Below, piece by piece: positions 1 to 11,573 of a stretch of 64,000 nucleotides of DNA; position 1 is the first letter of the stretch; each line of letters starts with the position of its first letter. The stretch covers positions 1,054,001-1,118,000 of the forward strand of contig OZ345376.1 of assembly GCA_977006965.1 (NCBI GenBank), in the 5' to 3' direction. The translations under genes and the position numbers were made by a program. The notes under the pieces are model-generated. The model had not been told where the DNA came from. It was given only the letters and a program-made list of their open reading frames with translations, and did not search any database. The stretch comes from Phymatolithon calcareum (Eukaryota; Rhodophyta; Florideophyceae; Hapalidiales).

Positions 1-2332
1 TTTGCGCATCGACGAGATGCGCGGGGACTTGTTTATCGACGTTGTTCCAGACAAGAATTACCTTGCGAATGAGATGTCGCATTTCCGGCGCGGTGTACGC
101 GTCCACGATAGTGTGTACCCAGTGCGGTCGCCATCCCTCGGCGAGATGCGACGTTATAACGACGGTCACTGATGGGTTGCCGTGATCGGAATGCCGCCCC
201 AGTCCCCCAAGCGCGGAACGCATTGGATTTGCTTGAATAAAGGCACGATTCACCCATTCAGTAGGTAAAACGGCCGAGAGACGTCGGGCGACACGAAAAT
301 CACCGCAGCGACGCCAACCCCAGTAGGCGAAACGCAAATGATCGGAATGGAATGCAAAATTGGAAGAGTCGAAATCGCCCATCATGATCCTCTCGGCAGC
401 GAAATTGGCTTCTGAAGGCGTTACTCGACCAAGGTGTGATCTGAACGCGATGAGACTCTTACGCGATTTGATTGACGCCAGAAACTCGGAGATGACAAAC
501 TTATCTTGGAGAAGATTATCGTCGTCGACGTACAGTATCCAGCCGCGTTTCACCTTTTTGTGAAGTTCGTTGATGTACTCGTTCATGGGGTATGTAGTGC
601 CGCAATAACAATCTAGAAATTGTTGTCGTTCCTTGGGATATTCCATCGATGGTGCGCTGTCGCACACACCGGATGGGTTGACGCATTGTTTACAAACGTC
701 TGTCGGATCGAATGCACGATGCGGTCGCTTGAACATGACTACTTCCCGAGTCGAATCACGGAGGTACCATGCACTTGAAGATTCGTCGTCAGTACCAACA
801 ATATGGTTGACGTATGGATGTGTTTGCTGCTGCACGGATTCCGTCATCTCCGAGAAAAAAACCGGACGGTTCGAAGTTCGTGAAAGAATGTTTACCGTAT
901 CTGCCAAATTTTCCAGCGATACTTCTTGGGCACGCATGCGGTCATCCACAGCACAATGATGTGACTGATGCGAACATGACGGATCATGCGAGCGAAGCGC
1001 CACGTCCGGGGGAATTCCACCAAAATTCGAGTCCGGCGGTGGGATCCAGTCAGGTGCCATTCTGGTCAGCGGTTTGATGCGTGGCGGTAGCTTCTCCCGG
1101 GATCGATAATCCAAGTCGGATCGACGGAAAAAGTTGAAGTGGAGGTTGAAAGGGTCATGTGATTTTTCGTCCAGCAGCTGACGCGTCCAGCCATGGGCAA
1201 TCACGACTGTACGATTCGAACACTTGCTCTCACGACGCGCGGCGGAAAATTGAAAGTTACACCCACAAGGAAGGTTCACAATCGCCTCTGGATAAAGTCG
1301 GAAGAAATTATTCAGCAAATCCTGCTCGCCCCATTCTGCCTGCCGGAATCCAAGCACACGCCATGTAAACACACTCGTCTGCACGAAACGAGCTGTAAAT
1401 TTCGTCGATCGCATGCGACGCAAGTTCATCAGCGCCACACCCCCATTGAACTGGTATGGTTCCATGGTACCCGCCTCCTGACATAATCGTCCCTCCGTTC
1501 GCACTATGACAGCTCTCGACGGCGTAGTTCCGCACTCCAGTCCCGCCGGAATATTGAACTGCATACCGATAGGATAACATCGATCCGGGGTAGACTGACA
1601 TGCCTCGCCCATGTCGACACCCATACCAATTACAGCATCACGACCAAAGTCCGTGCCAATCTCAGTAGCCCGACGCACCCAGCAATGCGCGATATCTGCG
1701 ACCACTGTGACGTCGCTGTCGATGTAGAGCACCTCATCCGTCGCAATTATCTCCGCCAGAAACACCTTGCACATTGCGGAGACATGAATTCCTCTCGCAA
1801 TATACGACAAGAGACTCACAGGCGCATTACAAAGGGCGTAGTCATGCGGTACTATGGCTGCATCGCCCGGTAGTGTTGCTGCCAGTCGTTCGAGTTGCGG
1901 ATGTAATGCGAGCGGGGATACAAAATGGAAGGTGACTCCATCGGAGGCATAATGCATAAGTGAGCGCGCAACGGACACTGTGAAATTTAGTCGATTTTCA
2001 TCGAATATCATCGCCACATGCACGCGACCAGCCGTAGAGTCGACCTCGGATCCGAGCGGCGCGCCGCCGAACGAGCTCGGCAAGAACGGATGCACAATCT
2101 TCGCGCCGTGTTGTCGTGGTAGTACGTCGGCGGAGAAAAGCAAAACGGCAGATGTTGCAAACATCACAGAAATACATATCGCCGGGAGTAGACCACAGCG
2201 TGCCTGGAAAGTCTTGCCGCCCGCGTTTCCGCCGCGCAATAAGGTTCTTAAAGTGCGGATCTTGAAGCGCATCCGGCGCAAAATACGGGAAAATGCATTC
2301 AACGTTGCTGTGCGGGCGCCCATTGCCCGCAT
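1..2332 (-). CDS. Trimodular glycosyltransferase (GT8-like + GT2-like + GT64-like), copy 1, 3' end outside window
   Basis: Read on the minus strand from an ATG at 2332, directly preceded by an in-frame TAG, the frame stays open to the window edge (at least 777 codons). It aligns along its length with the protein at 23200-26160. A basic N-terminus and a hydrophobic segment at about residues 45-60 suggest a type II Golgi-anchored enzyme. The GT8/LARGE-like module has an intact DSD metal-binding motif (residues 205-207), an NGGVALMNL stretch and a GEQDLLNNF stretch. A GT2-like module follows with a YVDDDNLL motif, then the start of a GT64-like module (VTVVITS, ILVWNN). The paralogue is clear but diverged at many positions, so this is an old duplicate and not part of the recent duplication. 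Donor and acceptor are unknown. The C-terminus lies left of the window. Confidence 0.85.
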   Translation of the reverse strand, partial: MRAMGARTATLNAFSRILRRMRFKIRTLRTLLRGGNAGGKTFQARCGLLPAICISVMFATSAVLLFSADVLPRQHGAKIVHPFLPSSFGGAPLGSEVDSTAGRVHVAMIFDENRLNFTVSVARSLMHYASDGVTFHFVSPLALHPQLERLAATLPGDAAIVPHDYALCNAPVSLLSYIARGIHVSAMCKVFLAEIIATDEVLYIDSDVTVVADIAHCWVRRATEIGTDFGRDAVIGMGVDMGEACQSTPDRCYPIGMQFNIPAGLECGTTPSRAVIVRTEGRLCQEAGTMEPYQFNGGVALMNLRRMRSTKFTARFVQTSVFTWRVLGFRQAEWGEQDLLNNFFRLYPEAIVNLPCGCNFQFSAARRESKCSNRTVVIAHGWTRQLLDEKSHDPFNLHFNFFRRSDLDYRSREKLPPRIKPLTRMAPDWIPPPDSNFGGIPPDVALRSHDPSCSHQSHHCAVDDRMRAQEVSLENLADTVNILSRTSNRPVFFSEMTESVQQQTHPYVNHIVGTDDESSSAWYLRDSTREVVMFKRPHRAFDPTDVCKQCVNPSGVCDSAPSMEYPKERQQFLDCYCGTTYPMNEYINELHKKVKRGWILYVDDDNLLQDKFVISEFLASIKSRKSLIAFRSHLGRVTPSEANFAAERIMMGDFDSSNFAFHSDHLRFAYWGWRRCGDFRVARRLSAVLPTEWVNRAFIQANPMRSALGGLGRHSDHGNPSVTVVITSHLAEGWRPHWVHTIVDAYTAPEMRHLIRKVILVWNNVDKQVPAHLVDAQ

Positions 2333-4149
2333 CTATGCGATGGTTGACTGTCCGACTGTCGAGCGATCAGAGCCCAACTCTGAAATGGTCGAGCTTTTGA
2401 AGGGCGGAACCGCGCTGCAGGGCGTTGGCGCGCGACGCGCGGTAAGCATCGGACCGCAAAAATGCACACATTGTCGCGAGATGATGCTTGACTCGAGCTT
2501 GCGGCACTGCTGCGACTGCAAAGTGATCGGCTTTGATCTTCTGAATGTCGACAGAAATACGGAAATGATCCAATCGTTTACAGTACGGCACCGGACGTTG
2601 CCCCTTTTCCGGTGGAGTGAGGGGACCGCCCCGATGGATCCACCGAATTGTGTCCCATGTGGTCCAGTGGTTCTTTCTTTCTTTACTGCGGGATTTCTCG
2701 AAGCTGATGAAACAACTCCGCATCCTTACGGCTCTAGTAGACCTTAACATATACGAGTGGTACGTCCAGTGGTTGATCGACGATGCGCATAGATACCTTT
2801 CAAGCCCAGGTTAGCCAACGGAGAAACTGAGCAGGCATGGAAATGTCGAGACTTATATTTCAAGATTACCAGCGTATCCGCAGACTCCTGGAGGATGCCG
2901 TAATAAAACGAAGCTAATGAATTAGGTTCCGATAAGGGCACTCGGATTTCGCGGTGTAGTGTGTCGGCATGACTTGCGGAAAGTAGTTCCCGTGCACCCA
3001 AACTGGATCCATTTCGAGAACATCTCAGGGGTCCCTTCGCTGTGGAGTATGTCTAGCACAGCTCAAATATCCTGCAATAGAGAAAGAAAGAAAAAAATGA
3101 ATATTGCAATTACAACTCCCAGACCATTGCCTGTCCGTGCTGCGCGCTCGTCAGCACAAGTCAAATGTTAAATGCTTTCAGGCTTAACACTCGTTGGCGT
3201 AATGCAATGCGATCGGCGGCCTGTCAAAATCGAGACCTGATCTCTCCAGGGAGCTAGAGACCGCAAGTATTGCTCTGTGCTCAACCGCGATAGATCAAAT
3301 GATCGTTACGGAGTTGTCGCTATGCAGGCTTAAACAGGACCAAGAATTCCGAATGTGCAATCGAGCCATTGTTCGCACAGTAGAGAACGTATGAAGTGTC
3401 ATCCATTCGTCTTTTTCATGCCAGCGAACCTGTGACAGCGGTATGAGTCACCGTCGAAAAGCCGACCCGGTGGGAACAATAGAGGGAAAAAACGAAGAAT
3501 ACGAATAAAAGCACAAGAACGTGCAGCAAACGAAGAAGGTCAATGCAGAAAATGTGGCGCAATTCTACAGCTCCTGTGCCAAGAATGGGTGACATTTACG
3601 CCCCCTGTAATTAACAAAATAGTATTCGATGGTCGAGCAAGAGAGAAAATTAAAGCAATGAAATCACTTCTAGTTGCTCGGACGAGCACATAGCACAGTA
3701 ACTAATCGAGCGTATTAAGGGAACAATGAACGCTATACGCAGTAATTCCCCTACAGAGGACGTTTTCTATGAAATGGATGGCCAGCATTGTTCGTAAAGT
3801 CATGCATAGTACATGATAGCAAACTGTCTAATTTGAGTCAAGGATGCTACCTAATCCGCTCAACAGACAAAGCACTTCAATGTTTTCAGGTCATCAATGG
3901 CTTTAGCGTCTTAACGCGATGTCATGTTATCGTCTTTTCACAATTTGCAACAAAACAAAGTACTTTCGGCGGAAAACGAGAATAGGAAAGTGATGCATCA
4001 GAGCTGCTTACGTCCAAGAAGATATCTTCTTATTTTTAGAAACTACAATTAGTATACTTTTTAATCTAAGTTTATTTAAAAGCCCCACTGCGTTCCGAAG
4101 ATACGGACGAGGCTTCCTCAGTTGCTACCTACCTTTGTGTAGCTCACGA
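2333..4149. other. No gene recognised
   Basis: This 1.8-kb stretch lies upstream of glycosyltransferase copy 1. The long plus-strand reading frame over 1980-2747 is largely antisense to the real gene. No domain, RNA gene or terminal repeat was seen. Promoter elements for the minus-strand gene must lie here but I cannot point to one. Confidence 0.5.
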
Positions 4150-4159
4150 AAATGCACCG

Positions 4160-4404
4160 GTAGAAGAAGAAGAAAGACAGATTTTTATTTAAAAGTTATC
4201 AACGCATCTGCAGACGCTTGGGGCAACTTTCCTAGTGCCAAGAGGTTTTGGCTGGATTCTGTCTAAATAAGAGTTTCTTTTTTTGTTGTTGGTGTAACAC
4301 GATTCAGTGGGGTACGAAAACCCACCTCTGGTCTCCTTCGGGACCTCGAAGGGGAAAATTACTCCCCTGTCCTGTGGCACGCGGTGATTTCAGGTTGCGG
4401 GCAG
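4160..4404 (-). mobile_element. SINE-like retroposon, copy 1 (longer)
   Basis: The 245-bp unit is flanked by a 10-bp direct repeat AAATGCACCG (4150-4159 and 4405-4414). It matches the insertion at 26453-26657 over about 200 bp. Read on the minus strand it ends in a CTT/TTC-rich simple-repeat tail (plus strand GAAGAAGAAGAAAG), as many SINEs do, and this copy extends further at its 5' end. A hairpin around CGCATCTGCAGACGC is conserved in both copies. A tRNA-like promoter box is not convincing. It encodes nothing. Confidence 0.7.
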
Positions 4405-4414
4405 AAATGCACCG

Positions 4415-5929
4415 CTCGAAGGGCGGGCAGAAAAACGTAGGATATTAGATAATCAGATCTCATTTGCGGAACTCCTGTATAGTTCGTGGACGACCCCGGG
4501 TAGCGAGATGTCATTGTGAGTTCTTGTGTCACATTTAGCTGCTCGGTGATGCGCGCGGCGAGCTCGTTTGACAGCTGATCCGTCAGAATATCTTAACCGC
4601 ACATGGTACGCAGCGTGGTACGTGTGTAGGTCCCTACACTATAGACGATTTTGCGGCGGCGGCAAACGGCTTATCTTGGAACCGAGATCTTGCTTGTAGT
4701 TTTAGCTATTCTATTGATACCGAGTTCTTTCTCGGTCTTATAGGTCTTCTCCACTTCCAGCGCCGTGCTCGTTTCTCGGCTGTTTGATCCTCGTGGTGTG
4801 TCTTCGCATGGGTGTCACGAAAGCGCTTGCGCTACTCCAGGCGGTACGACTGCTTCCCTGGTTACGCAGTTTACGCATTGGTTGGCGGACGTCTTGCTGT
4901 CTCCTTGTTGCAGCAGTCACTTGGGGGACCGAATTGAAGCAACACTCAACCTGGTTCGCGTGCAGAGCAATTGGACAAAGGAAAATGAACCCGGGCCTGT
5001 TCAGATAGCCTGCTAGTTTCATTTACCGCTTCGAGTTGTAGCATTAGTAAATTTTTTGGGGCGGCGGTGGGTGGGCATCGAAGTCGCCAAAATATCTGGC
5101 GACTTTTGTAGCGCAGCAATGTAGGCCCGTTCACGATCACGACATGCAATTTCGGCGGAGCTACCGCAAAAATGCGCGCATTCGCGAGCCTCATCGGCGA
5201 GGGCGCTTGCGCCGGCGCGGGCCAACCGCCCGCGCCGGAATACTGGGCTTTCTTGGTTTGTAGCGCGGTCGGGCCTTTTCCGAGTTCGTTTGCAATTCGT
5301 ATACTGCTTTGGGTGGGCATGCTCTCGAGATTCAACTGCAGAATATATTCGAACACTTTCTTTCCAAAAAAGGAAGCTCACATCACTTTTGAGACGAAAG
5401 CAGAGCCCTTTTCGTCTCTCTTTACAAAGGAGTTACAGAGTCTCTTTTTTCAGCTGCCATTGAAAACGCTACAAAGAAAAAAGATTCTTTAACATTTCAA
5501 CAGCTCCAATCCCATCTTCAAGATGCTTATCTTGATGCAGACGCACAGCGGAATATTCTCGAACATTGTCTTCAGTCTCGTTGTCAGCTGCGTGAAACTG
5601 AGCCACGGAAAACTGCTGCTTTGCTTTCAAGTTGACAATGCAGTGCGCGGAGGTGGACCAAACTATCATCTTCCTTAATAACTATACCGGCTTTTCTGTA
5701 CTCCCTGATCATACACCTAGAGATGCGAGAAACTCCCCATATTCTTGTGCACGTCGTTTGTCTCTCGACTGCTATACACAAGCAAAACGGTATTGGAAGG
5801 TCATCAGGAGCGATTGACCATCGATTCCGAACGATCAACAGCACTTTTGGTGAACATGACCCATGTTATATCTCACTGACATTCGGGCATCAATGCGGAA
5901 CTCTCCACATTAGTGCAGATGTGAAATGA
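4415..5929. other. No gene recognised; one GC-rich hairpin
   Basis: Several short reading frames overlap on both strands but none shows a family resemblance. A perfect 10-bp-arm hairpin (CCGGCGCGGG, 5212-5221, with 5229-5238) is the only structured element noted. Confidence 0.45.
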
Positions 5930-5937
5930 GTCACAGA

Positions 5938-7032
5938 CAGGGGTGGTGCGCAATCCATTGCTATTGCAATTAATTGCAATTCGTAGCAATTCGACCCAAC
6001 TTGGGTTCTGATGAAGAATTGCAATTCGAATTGCTGGTAGGTTGTACGAGAGTGTATAGTTCAACAAGTGCAGAGTTGTCGGAAATAACGATCACTTCAA
6101 ATGTATCATGCGTAGTACGTGGTAATTGGTTATCGGTAGCATCTAATTTTATTATATAACTCGGGCCAGTATAAGCGTTCACCGGGGGAGCACCGCACCA
6201 TTTTGGCCCAAATCAACTAAATAACTATCGGCCAAAATGTTGCCGTGCTCCCCTTGTATTCGGTACGTAAAATTCTACGTACAGTTAGAACGTTCCTGAA
6301 TTCAACCATCCATGTGATCTTTCTGTTGTAGTAGTCTGCGTAGACCACTACAGCAGAACGATCGCATGGATGGTTGAATTCATTCACCCGTTCAAGTATA
6401 ACGGTATGGGTGTCTAGAGTGCCGTTTCTGAAAAGACAGATAGAAGAGTCAATATAAAAAGTGAAGTACATTTATCCAAAGCACACTACCAGACCCACTC
6501 GACAACACCTAAACAAATTTCACTCTTCCAACCATGGTACTACCTATTCCGAAACCGAAGCCGAACCAAGTTGTACAGCAGCTAATGCAACTCCTTCGCG
6601 AACAGCCTCGAGATATCCATTCACGTCAATCAGGTCGAACACGACGAAATGTGATGTTTTGCGTCTACCTCTGTCCCAAGGGCGACCAATGGACTGAAGG
6701 AAGCGAATTTTGTTTCGAGAAGGGTACTGGTTTTTCGAATCCGTACAATCACCTGAAGCGTTGTATCGTTGGTGGCCGTGAGGATCATCTTCTGGAAGTG
6801 TACTGTGAAGGAAGCTATGTCAAGCGTTGTCAACCAGCGTGTTGAACAGGCTATCGCAGAAGACGAAAGTTTCGTACACCTAGGAGAAGAGGCATGAATA
6901 AAAAATTAACTTGACTATTGCGGGAAGTATTCAAATTGCAATCCGAATTGCTGACTAACCGTAGTGAGCAATTGAATTGTTTAATTGCACGACAAACAGG
7001 AATGTCGAGCAATGAGATTGGCACCACCCCTG
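5938..7032. mobile_element. hAT-type DNA transposon, non-autonomous, with TIRs and 8-bp TSD
   Basis: The ends are perfect 12-bp inverted repeats, CAGGGGTGGTGC on the left and its complement on the right. They are bounded by an exact 8-bp duplication GTCACAGA (5930-5937 and 7033-7040). An 8-bp duplication and CAGGG ends are typical of hAT elements. Both subterminal regions carry many CAATTGCAATT-like words, probable transposase-binding repeats. The interior has two long imperfect hairpins (about 6186-6256 and 6298-6381) and a short ORF resembling the N-terminus of another hAT-like relic (40430-40756). No catalytic domain remains. Confidence 0.85.
6534..6845 (+). pseudogene. N-terminal fragment of a hAT-like transposase (zinc-finger-like)
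   Basis: The 103-residue ORF lies inside the hAT element at 5938-7032. It shares with the ORF at 40430-40756 a short basic N-terminus, a Cys-containing block and the pattern F-x-K-G-x-G-(W/F)-x-N-x-(Y)-x-H-L-x-x-C, which looks like a BED-like zinc-binding N-terminal domain. The related copy at 40 kb still carries a hAT C-terminal dimerisation motif, which ties this fragment to hAT. The rest of the transposase is missing. A small expressed DNA-binding protein cannot be excluded. Confidence 0.5.
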
Positions 7033-7273
7033 GTCACAGAGAAGATTTCTTTTTGATGTTTTCAAATCAAGATTACCAAGATTCTCTCAGTTCAGTTTGA
7101 ATGATTACGTTTACAGAATTGCACACGAGATGCAAAGCTATACGACCGAAGTCAGCATATACGCTGGCACTACGTTCAACCTGTAATCAGAGTAAGAAAA
7201 GAAAAGGCCTCAAGTCGCCAATGGATAAAGAACTCATCGTCAATTATCGCATTGCCTTTCCGGAAGCTTACAT

Positions 7274-7630
7274 CAGGGGAGTGTTATGGGGGTGAGTAAC
7301 ACGAACCCCTTATCATACCGATTTTTTGGATTTGCGTTTATAGTGTGTGTTTGATATAATTTTGCAGGGATTAATTGCTTCATAAAAAGGAGAATGAAAG
7401 CTGAAAATATGGCCCTCGTTCCCGGAACATTGGGAGCTGCCAATGTAGCGGTCGCTCTCGTTGCAGTATTCGATTTTGTGGTGAAAAACAATAGAAATAT
7501 TCTGTAAACAAGAGTTATTATTGATACAGCCTGAACTCATAATTTTTGCCGGTACATCAATGTCATGCTTTTGCAGACAAGTTTTGAAACAAAAAAAAAT
7601 CAGTGTTACTCCCCCCCATAACATTCCCCT
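7274..7630. mobile_element. MITE with about 30-bp TIRs and 8-bp TSD, related to the P-like element
   Basis: The terminal inverted repeats begin CAGGGGAGTGTTATGGGGG and match over about 30 bp with few mismatches. The insertion is bounded by GCTTACAT (7266-7273 and 7631-7638). The end sequence resembles that of the P-like element at 9474-14587 (CAGGGGATTGTAAGAGGGGG), and both carry an internal near-palindrome around CATTGGnAGCTnCCAATGTAGCGG. It is 357 bp with no coding capacity, so it is probably mobilised in trans. Confidence 0.8.
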
Positions 7631-7855
7631 GCTTACATAATGTCTCCAGTTGCAAAGCAATTTCTTGCACTGCCACAATAGTGACGGAAGGCTGGTCTGG
7701 TTGACTTCTCATTTTTGTGTCGTTTATGACGATGCTCAATCTGGTCCGTACATAATTGGCACTCTCATAGGTGTCAATGAAATGAGGTTACAGCCACGTG
7801 TGGTATACAGACACTCACTCTAACTGCAACCTCTCCAATTGAAATCCATGCAGAA

Positions 7856-7899
7856 CTGCAATCGGAGCCTTTCCCCATGGGGGTTGCCTCCGATTGCAG
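7856..7899. repeat. Hairpin
   Basis: The inverted repeat CTGCAATCGGAG / CTCCGATTGCAG is 12 bp and perfect, with an inner CCCC-AT-GGGG stem, in an otherwise featureless stretch (7639-8395). Confidence 0.6.
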
Positions 7900-8429
7900 G
7901 TGCACCTAAAATCGGCCTAAATATATCTAAAATTTTTAGGCCAGGGCACCTGAAAGACTGCAAACTGCAATCGTCAGAACTGAACACCCTTATTTCTCGT
8001 TTAAGTTTTAGAGGTACGTTTCACATGAGTGATTCACTGTAAGTAGCGGGACTTCGTGTACGATCATCTGCTCTTTGTACGAACCACTTTGATTCTCGAA
8101 GATTGCAACTCTATGATTCCAGGTGGAGCCACGCCACTGGGTGCGTGACCCGCGACCACATATGAAACACAGTGTTCTGTTTCATAAATAGCACTCTCAG
8201 CTGAGGAATTTGGTGCCTAAAACAAACAAAAAACTTTTCATTTGTGGGTTTTGGCAAACCGATATCGGTTTCATTTCGGATTTTGTTTCTGCACATAATT
8301 ACAGTTGGCAGTTGATACCGGAATTTCTGAACAGAAATCCCGATCTTTGGGGACAAATACCGAAGTCCATTTCGGAATGAATTGGCTCGAATAAACTGTA
8401 ATGACAGCCCTAAACAGCAGAGAAGCGGG

Positions 8430-8790
8430 AGTCTGAGGGCCGATGAACGAATAGTTCCCAATCGGGAAAATGGAAAAATGAGAAATTGGGAACGAGAGTA
8501 CGTCCAATAGAAAACCTGCATTTGTGAAATTTTACTTCTTCTGCTTCCATCAGGTTCAAATTCCACAAGTGCACGTATTCTATTGGACAAATTGGCGTCT
8601 CCATTTTCTCAAATTCCCATTTTCGCGGTTGAGAACTATTCGTTCATCGGCCCTGAGTACTGCTTGATGAGTATCGCTTCACAAGTGCACGCATTCTATT
8701 GGCCATTGCGGCTTTCCTCTTTTCTCAATTTCACATTTTCCCGGGTGGGAAACATTCGTTCATCGGCCCTGAGGAGCCTTGCCACAGATC
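8430..8790. repeat. Three copies of an approximately 100-bp unit, two direct and one inverted
   Basis: Two direct units start at the words CAAGTGCACG(T/C)ATTCTATTGG (about 8567 and 8685) and end in CGTTCATCGGCCCTGAG. A third, inverted unit lies at about 8430-8520 and runs CCGATGAACG to GTCCAATAGAA. The copies differ by substitutions and small indels. No coding function is seen. Confidence 0.65.
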
Positions 8791-8799
8791 GTACAGTAG

Positions 8800-9465
8800 A
8801 GTACGAAAATTGCCCACAAGTGTTCGCGCCAAAATACGGAGTAAAATCTATATTTTAAAACAATTTTCCCATAAGTATTCCAACAGCATTTTTTGTTTAA
8901 TTTTTCCGATTGAGAATATAACGACTTCTTATTATGATGCTGTCGTTATAATATTTTGTTGGAATTTGTTGAAACTTTTAAATGTTGGAATGGAATTTTT
9001 ACTTACTTTTTAAGTTTTGATTTCTTTTATGGTCAAGAGGTACTAGAATTATTATCCTTTAGACACTCTTTGACCTTACGCGGAGTTGTTTTCTCCGCTT
9101 TACTCTTGCCTTCTCTAGCAAGGTGCGACGTCGGTTCGTCTTATATAGACGATGGTACTATCTTCTATTCTGCACGAAACCTATTTTTTACATATAAAAA
9201 GCCCGATTTAGGTTCCACTTTCTATTTCATTGTTGGAATCTAATTTGGACTAATAAGACTACGTTATACAAAAGCTTTGCAATGACACGTGTAACACCCG
9301 TGTATTTGCATACGTGGCATTTTGCACTACAGGTGTAACATTTACTGTAATGCAGAACGTAGCAATTGTAATTGTAGTACAAATGTAACCAGCGTAACAG
9401 TGAAATCGTTACAGAGAATACGTATCTGGAGCATATTGACCAGTGTGATACTTGGGGAGCTATAA
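8800..9465. other. AT-rich, no gene recognised
   Basis: Only short frames are present. There are repeated GTGTAACA-type words around 9280-9380. No element boundary was found. Confidence 0.4.
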
Positions 9466-9745
9466 TAAGAACCAGGGGATTGTAAGAGGGGGAGAACCGC
9501 AAGGGAGTTGTCATACGAAATTTCCAGAATTTGGGCGCGTAGAGTTCGCATGAAACGGCTGTATTGGTGTTGAAATGTATCATAGATGTGTGAGTGTTGT
9601 AGGAAAAATTGGTTGGGGTGACGCGAACATTGGCAGCTCCCAATGTAGCGGCAGATCTGGTTTCAGGAACCATTTTATGGTAAGAAATAACTGCAATGCA
9701 GGTGAATGATTTTATAGGGCGTTCAGTGAACTAAAAGGACACTGG

Positions 9746-10807
9746 ATGTCTGACCGCCTTTTCTGGGAGGTTTTGAACTTTCGGCGCGAGAAGTTCGTGA
9801 TCATAGCGCGGTTCGTTGGAGGAGCTCGGTGTGAGCGAACGGAAGGAAAATCGAGTCGAGCTCTGTCGTCTGGCCTTTCTGTGCGCATCATGGACAATGA
9901 CGCGACAGCCTGCGAGGCAAGTTCTTCATCTGAGGAGTCATTCCTCGATACTGCACTGCGTGCAGACTTGGTGCATTGGAACGAGCGGTATTCACGGAGA
10001 AAGCTCGATGGAGGAGCCGGTGAGGAAGGCGAGCGTTTGTCGTGGAACGAGAACGCCTCAGATGACCTTATGGAGTGGAATGAGAGCAAGAGGTCCCAGG
10101 TTCCGAGCAGCAGTCAAGCCGAGTTATCGAGCGCAGTTCCAGCGACGGGCATGGGCACGGAAGAGGTGCGTCCACACATAGGGTGTGCTGTCCCAACGGC
10201 GGATGCAGGTGTTGTGAGAGAAGCCCAGAGACCGCTTTCGAAAGCGAACGAAGGGTGCTGGCCATTGCCGATTCGAGGGCGTCTACCGAGAGATGTTTTT
10301 AGAGCGCTAAATGCTGCATGGGACTCAGCTGGACGTCGAAATCCACCAGAAGAGACCAAGGTGGAATTGGGAGGGCGGTTCGGTGCAATGAATCTTCCGT
10401 GTTTGCATCGCTCCTTCGCAGATAAAAGTCGCAGGACAAGACGCCGACCCGAACGAGAGTCGGAGCGAGCCGCATCCTTCGATGTGCAACGACTGCAGGC
10501 GTTGGAGAGTTTCCTGTTTCCTCGATAGGATGTCGACGAAAACTGTCCAACAGCGCAATGCGGGCTCAGGCATGTGCTGCGGTTGGAGCGCGTCGACAGT
10601 CTGCAGGAAATAGGCTACGAGCTGTACGAGATGCTTAGTCAACCGCATGGGCTGCGAGCAATGCGGTGCTACCAGTACGCGTATTGGGTGGAGCTGCGCT
10701 CAAAAATGCTAGTGCTGTCTACGTTGAGTACATCAGCAAGCAAGCAAGGGGAAGTCGGGTTGGAGTTTCGGCTTCGTCTCCAGTCTCCAGAGACGCATGT
10801 GCAGTAG
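9746..10807 (+). pseudogene. Second ORF of the P-like element, unknown function, one in-frame TAG
   Basis: A 260-codon frame starts at 9746 and ends at TAG 10526-10528. The same frame then stays open to 10807, so the ancestral ORF was probably about 353 codons with one nonsense change. The product is acidic and Ser/Glu-rich early, with a conspicuous repeated W-N-E pattern (HWNERY, SWNENA, EWNES), then basic and Arg-rich around residues 220-250. I do not recognise a family. Transcription opposite to the transposase suggests an accessory protein of the transposon. It could instead be a captured host fragment, or begin at an internal Met. Confidence 0.4.
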
Positions 10808-11573
10808 AGCTTTGGTGCCATGAGCACGGCGCTGGCAAGTCGTCGAGCGCATGCAGTTGCGTCTATTGGTATCGCTGCTGCCATAGGACGCCAGCAGATA
10901 GGCGCTGTGAACGAAAGGGTGCGATTGTTCTTCCGTGCACGACGCGAAGAAGAGTACCACGCAGAGTAAATCTTATTTGCTATTTATCGGTAGTGAATCA
11001 AGTCTAAGTGGCTTTACGTTGTCGCGCTCGGCTTCTAGCGTTTATTTCTGTTTGGCTCTCATAGCGGATTCGGCAGCCCTCACTGCTAAACGCGGACGAA
11101 GGGCTACTGACGCGTCTTGCCTTTCCCTTGAGTTGCTTCTGGACTGTGCGCTGCATCTCGCGTTCATAGTGTTCTGCAGGCTCCGACACGACGAGTTCCG
11201 GAAGCGCGAAATGATGCGACAGAGTTCTTCCGATGCGCTGTCCTCGTGCTCGTGCGCGCCTCGTTCCTTCTCGAAAAGCAGTGCCAAAATTGTTGGAAGC
11301 CTATGCATGCTCACCCTCTTCCGCAAGATGACGTCAATTGCGTGGTGCCGGAGGGCGACAAGAACAAAGAAAAGCCGAATGGTGCTCTTCGAACGGTAAG
11401 TGAGCCCCTCTTGTCTCTCAATTGCGCGTGTATCAACATAAAAATCATCGAGCCGAGCGAAGGAGTTTGCTGGTAGGGACTACGCATCAATTTGCGCCAG
11501 GTACGCGTGAGCGGCTTGCAGGGCGTGGCGTGCGGCTTTACGCAGATTGGCGGTGTTCCCTCACAGGTTTCTG

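Noticed and set aside
1980-2747. 255-codon plus-strand ORF
   Set aside because: Its first 350 bases are antisense to the clear minus-strand glycosyltransferase, and no domain is visible.
5212-5238. GC-rich hairpin as an intrinsic terminator
   Set aside because: No T-tract follows and the context is eukaryotic.
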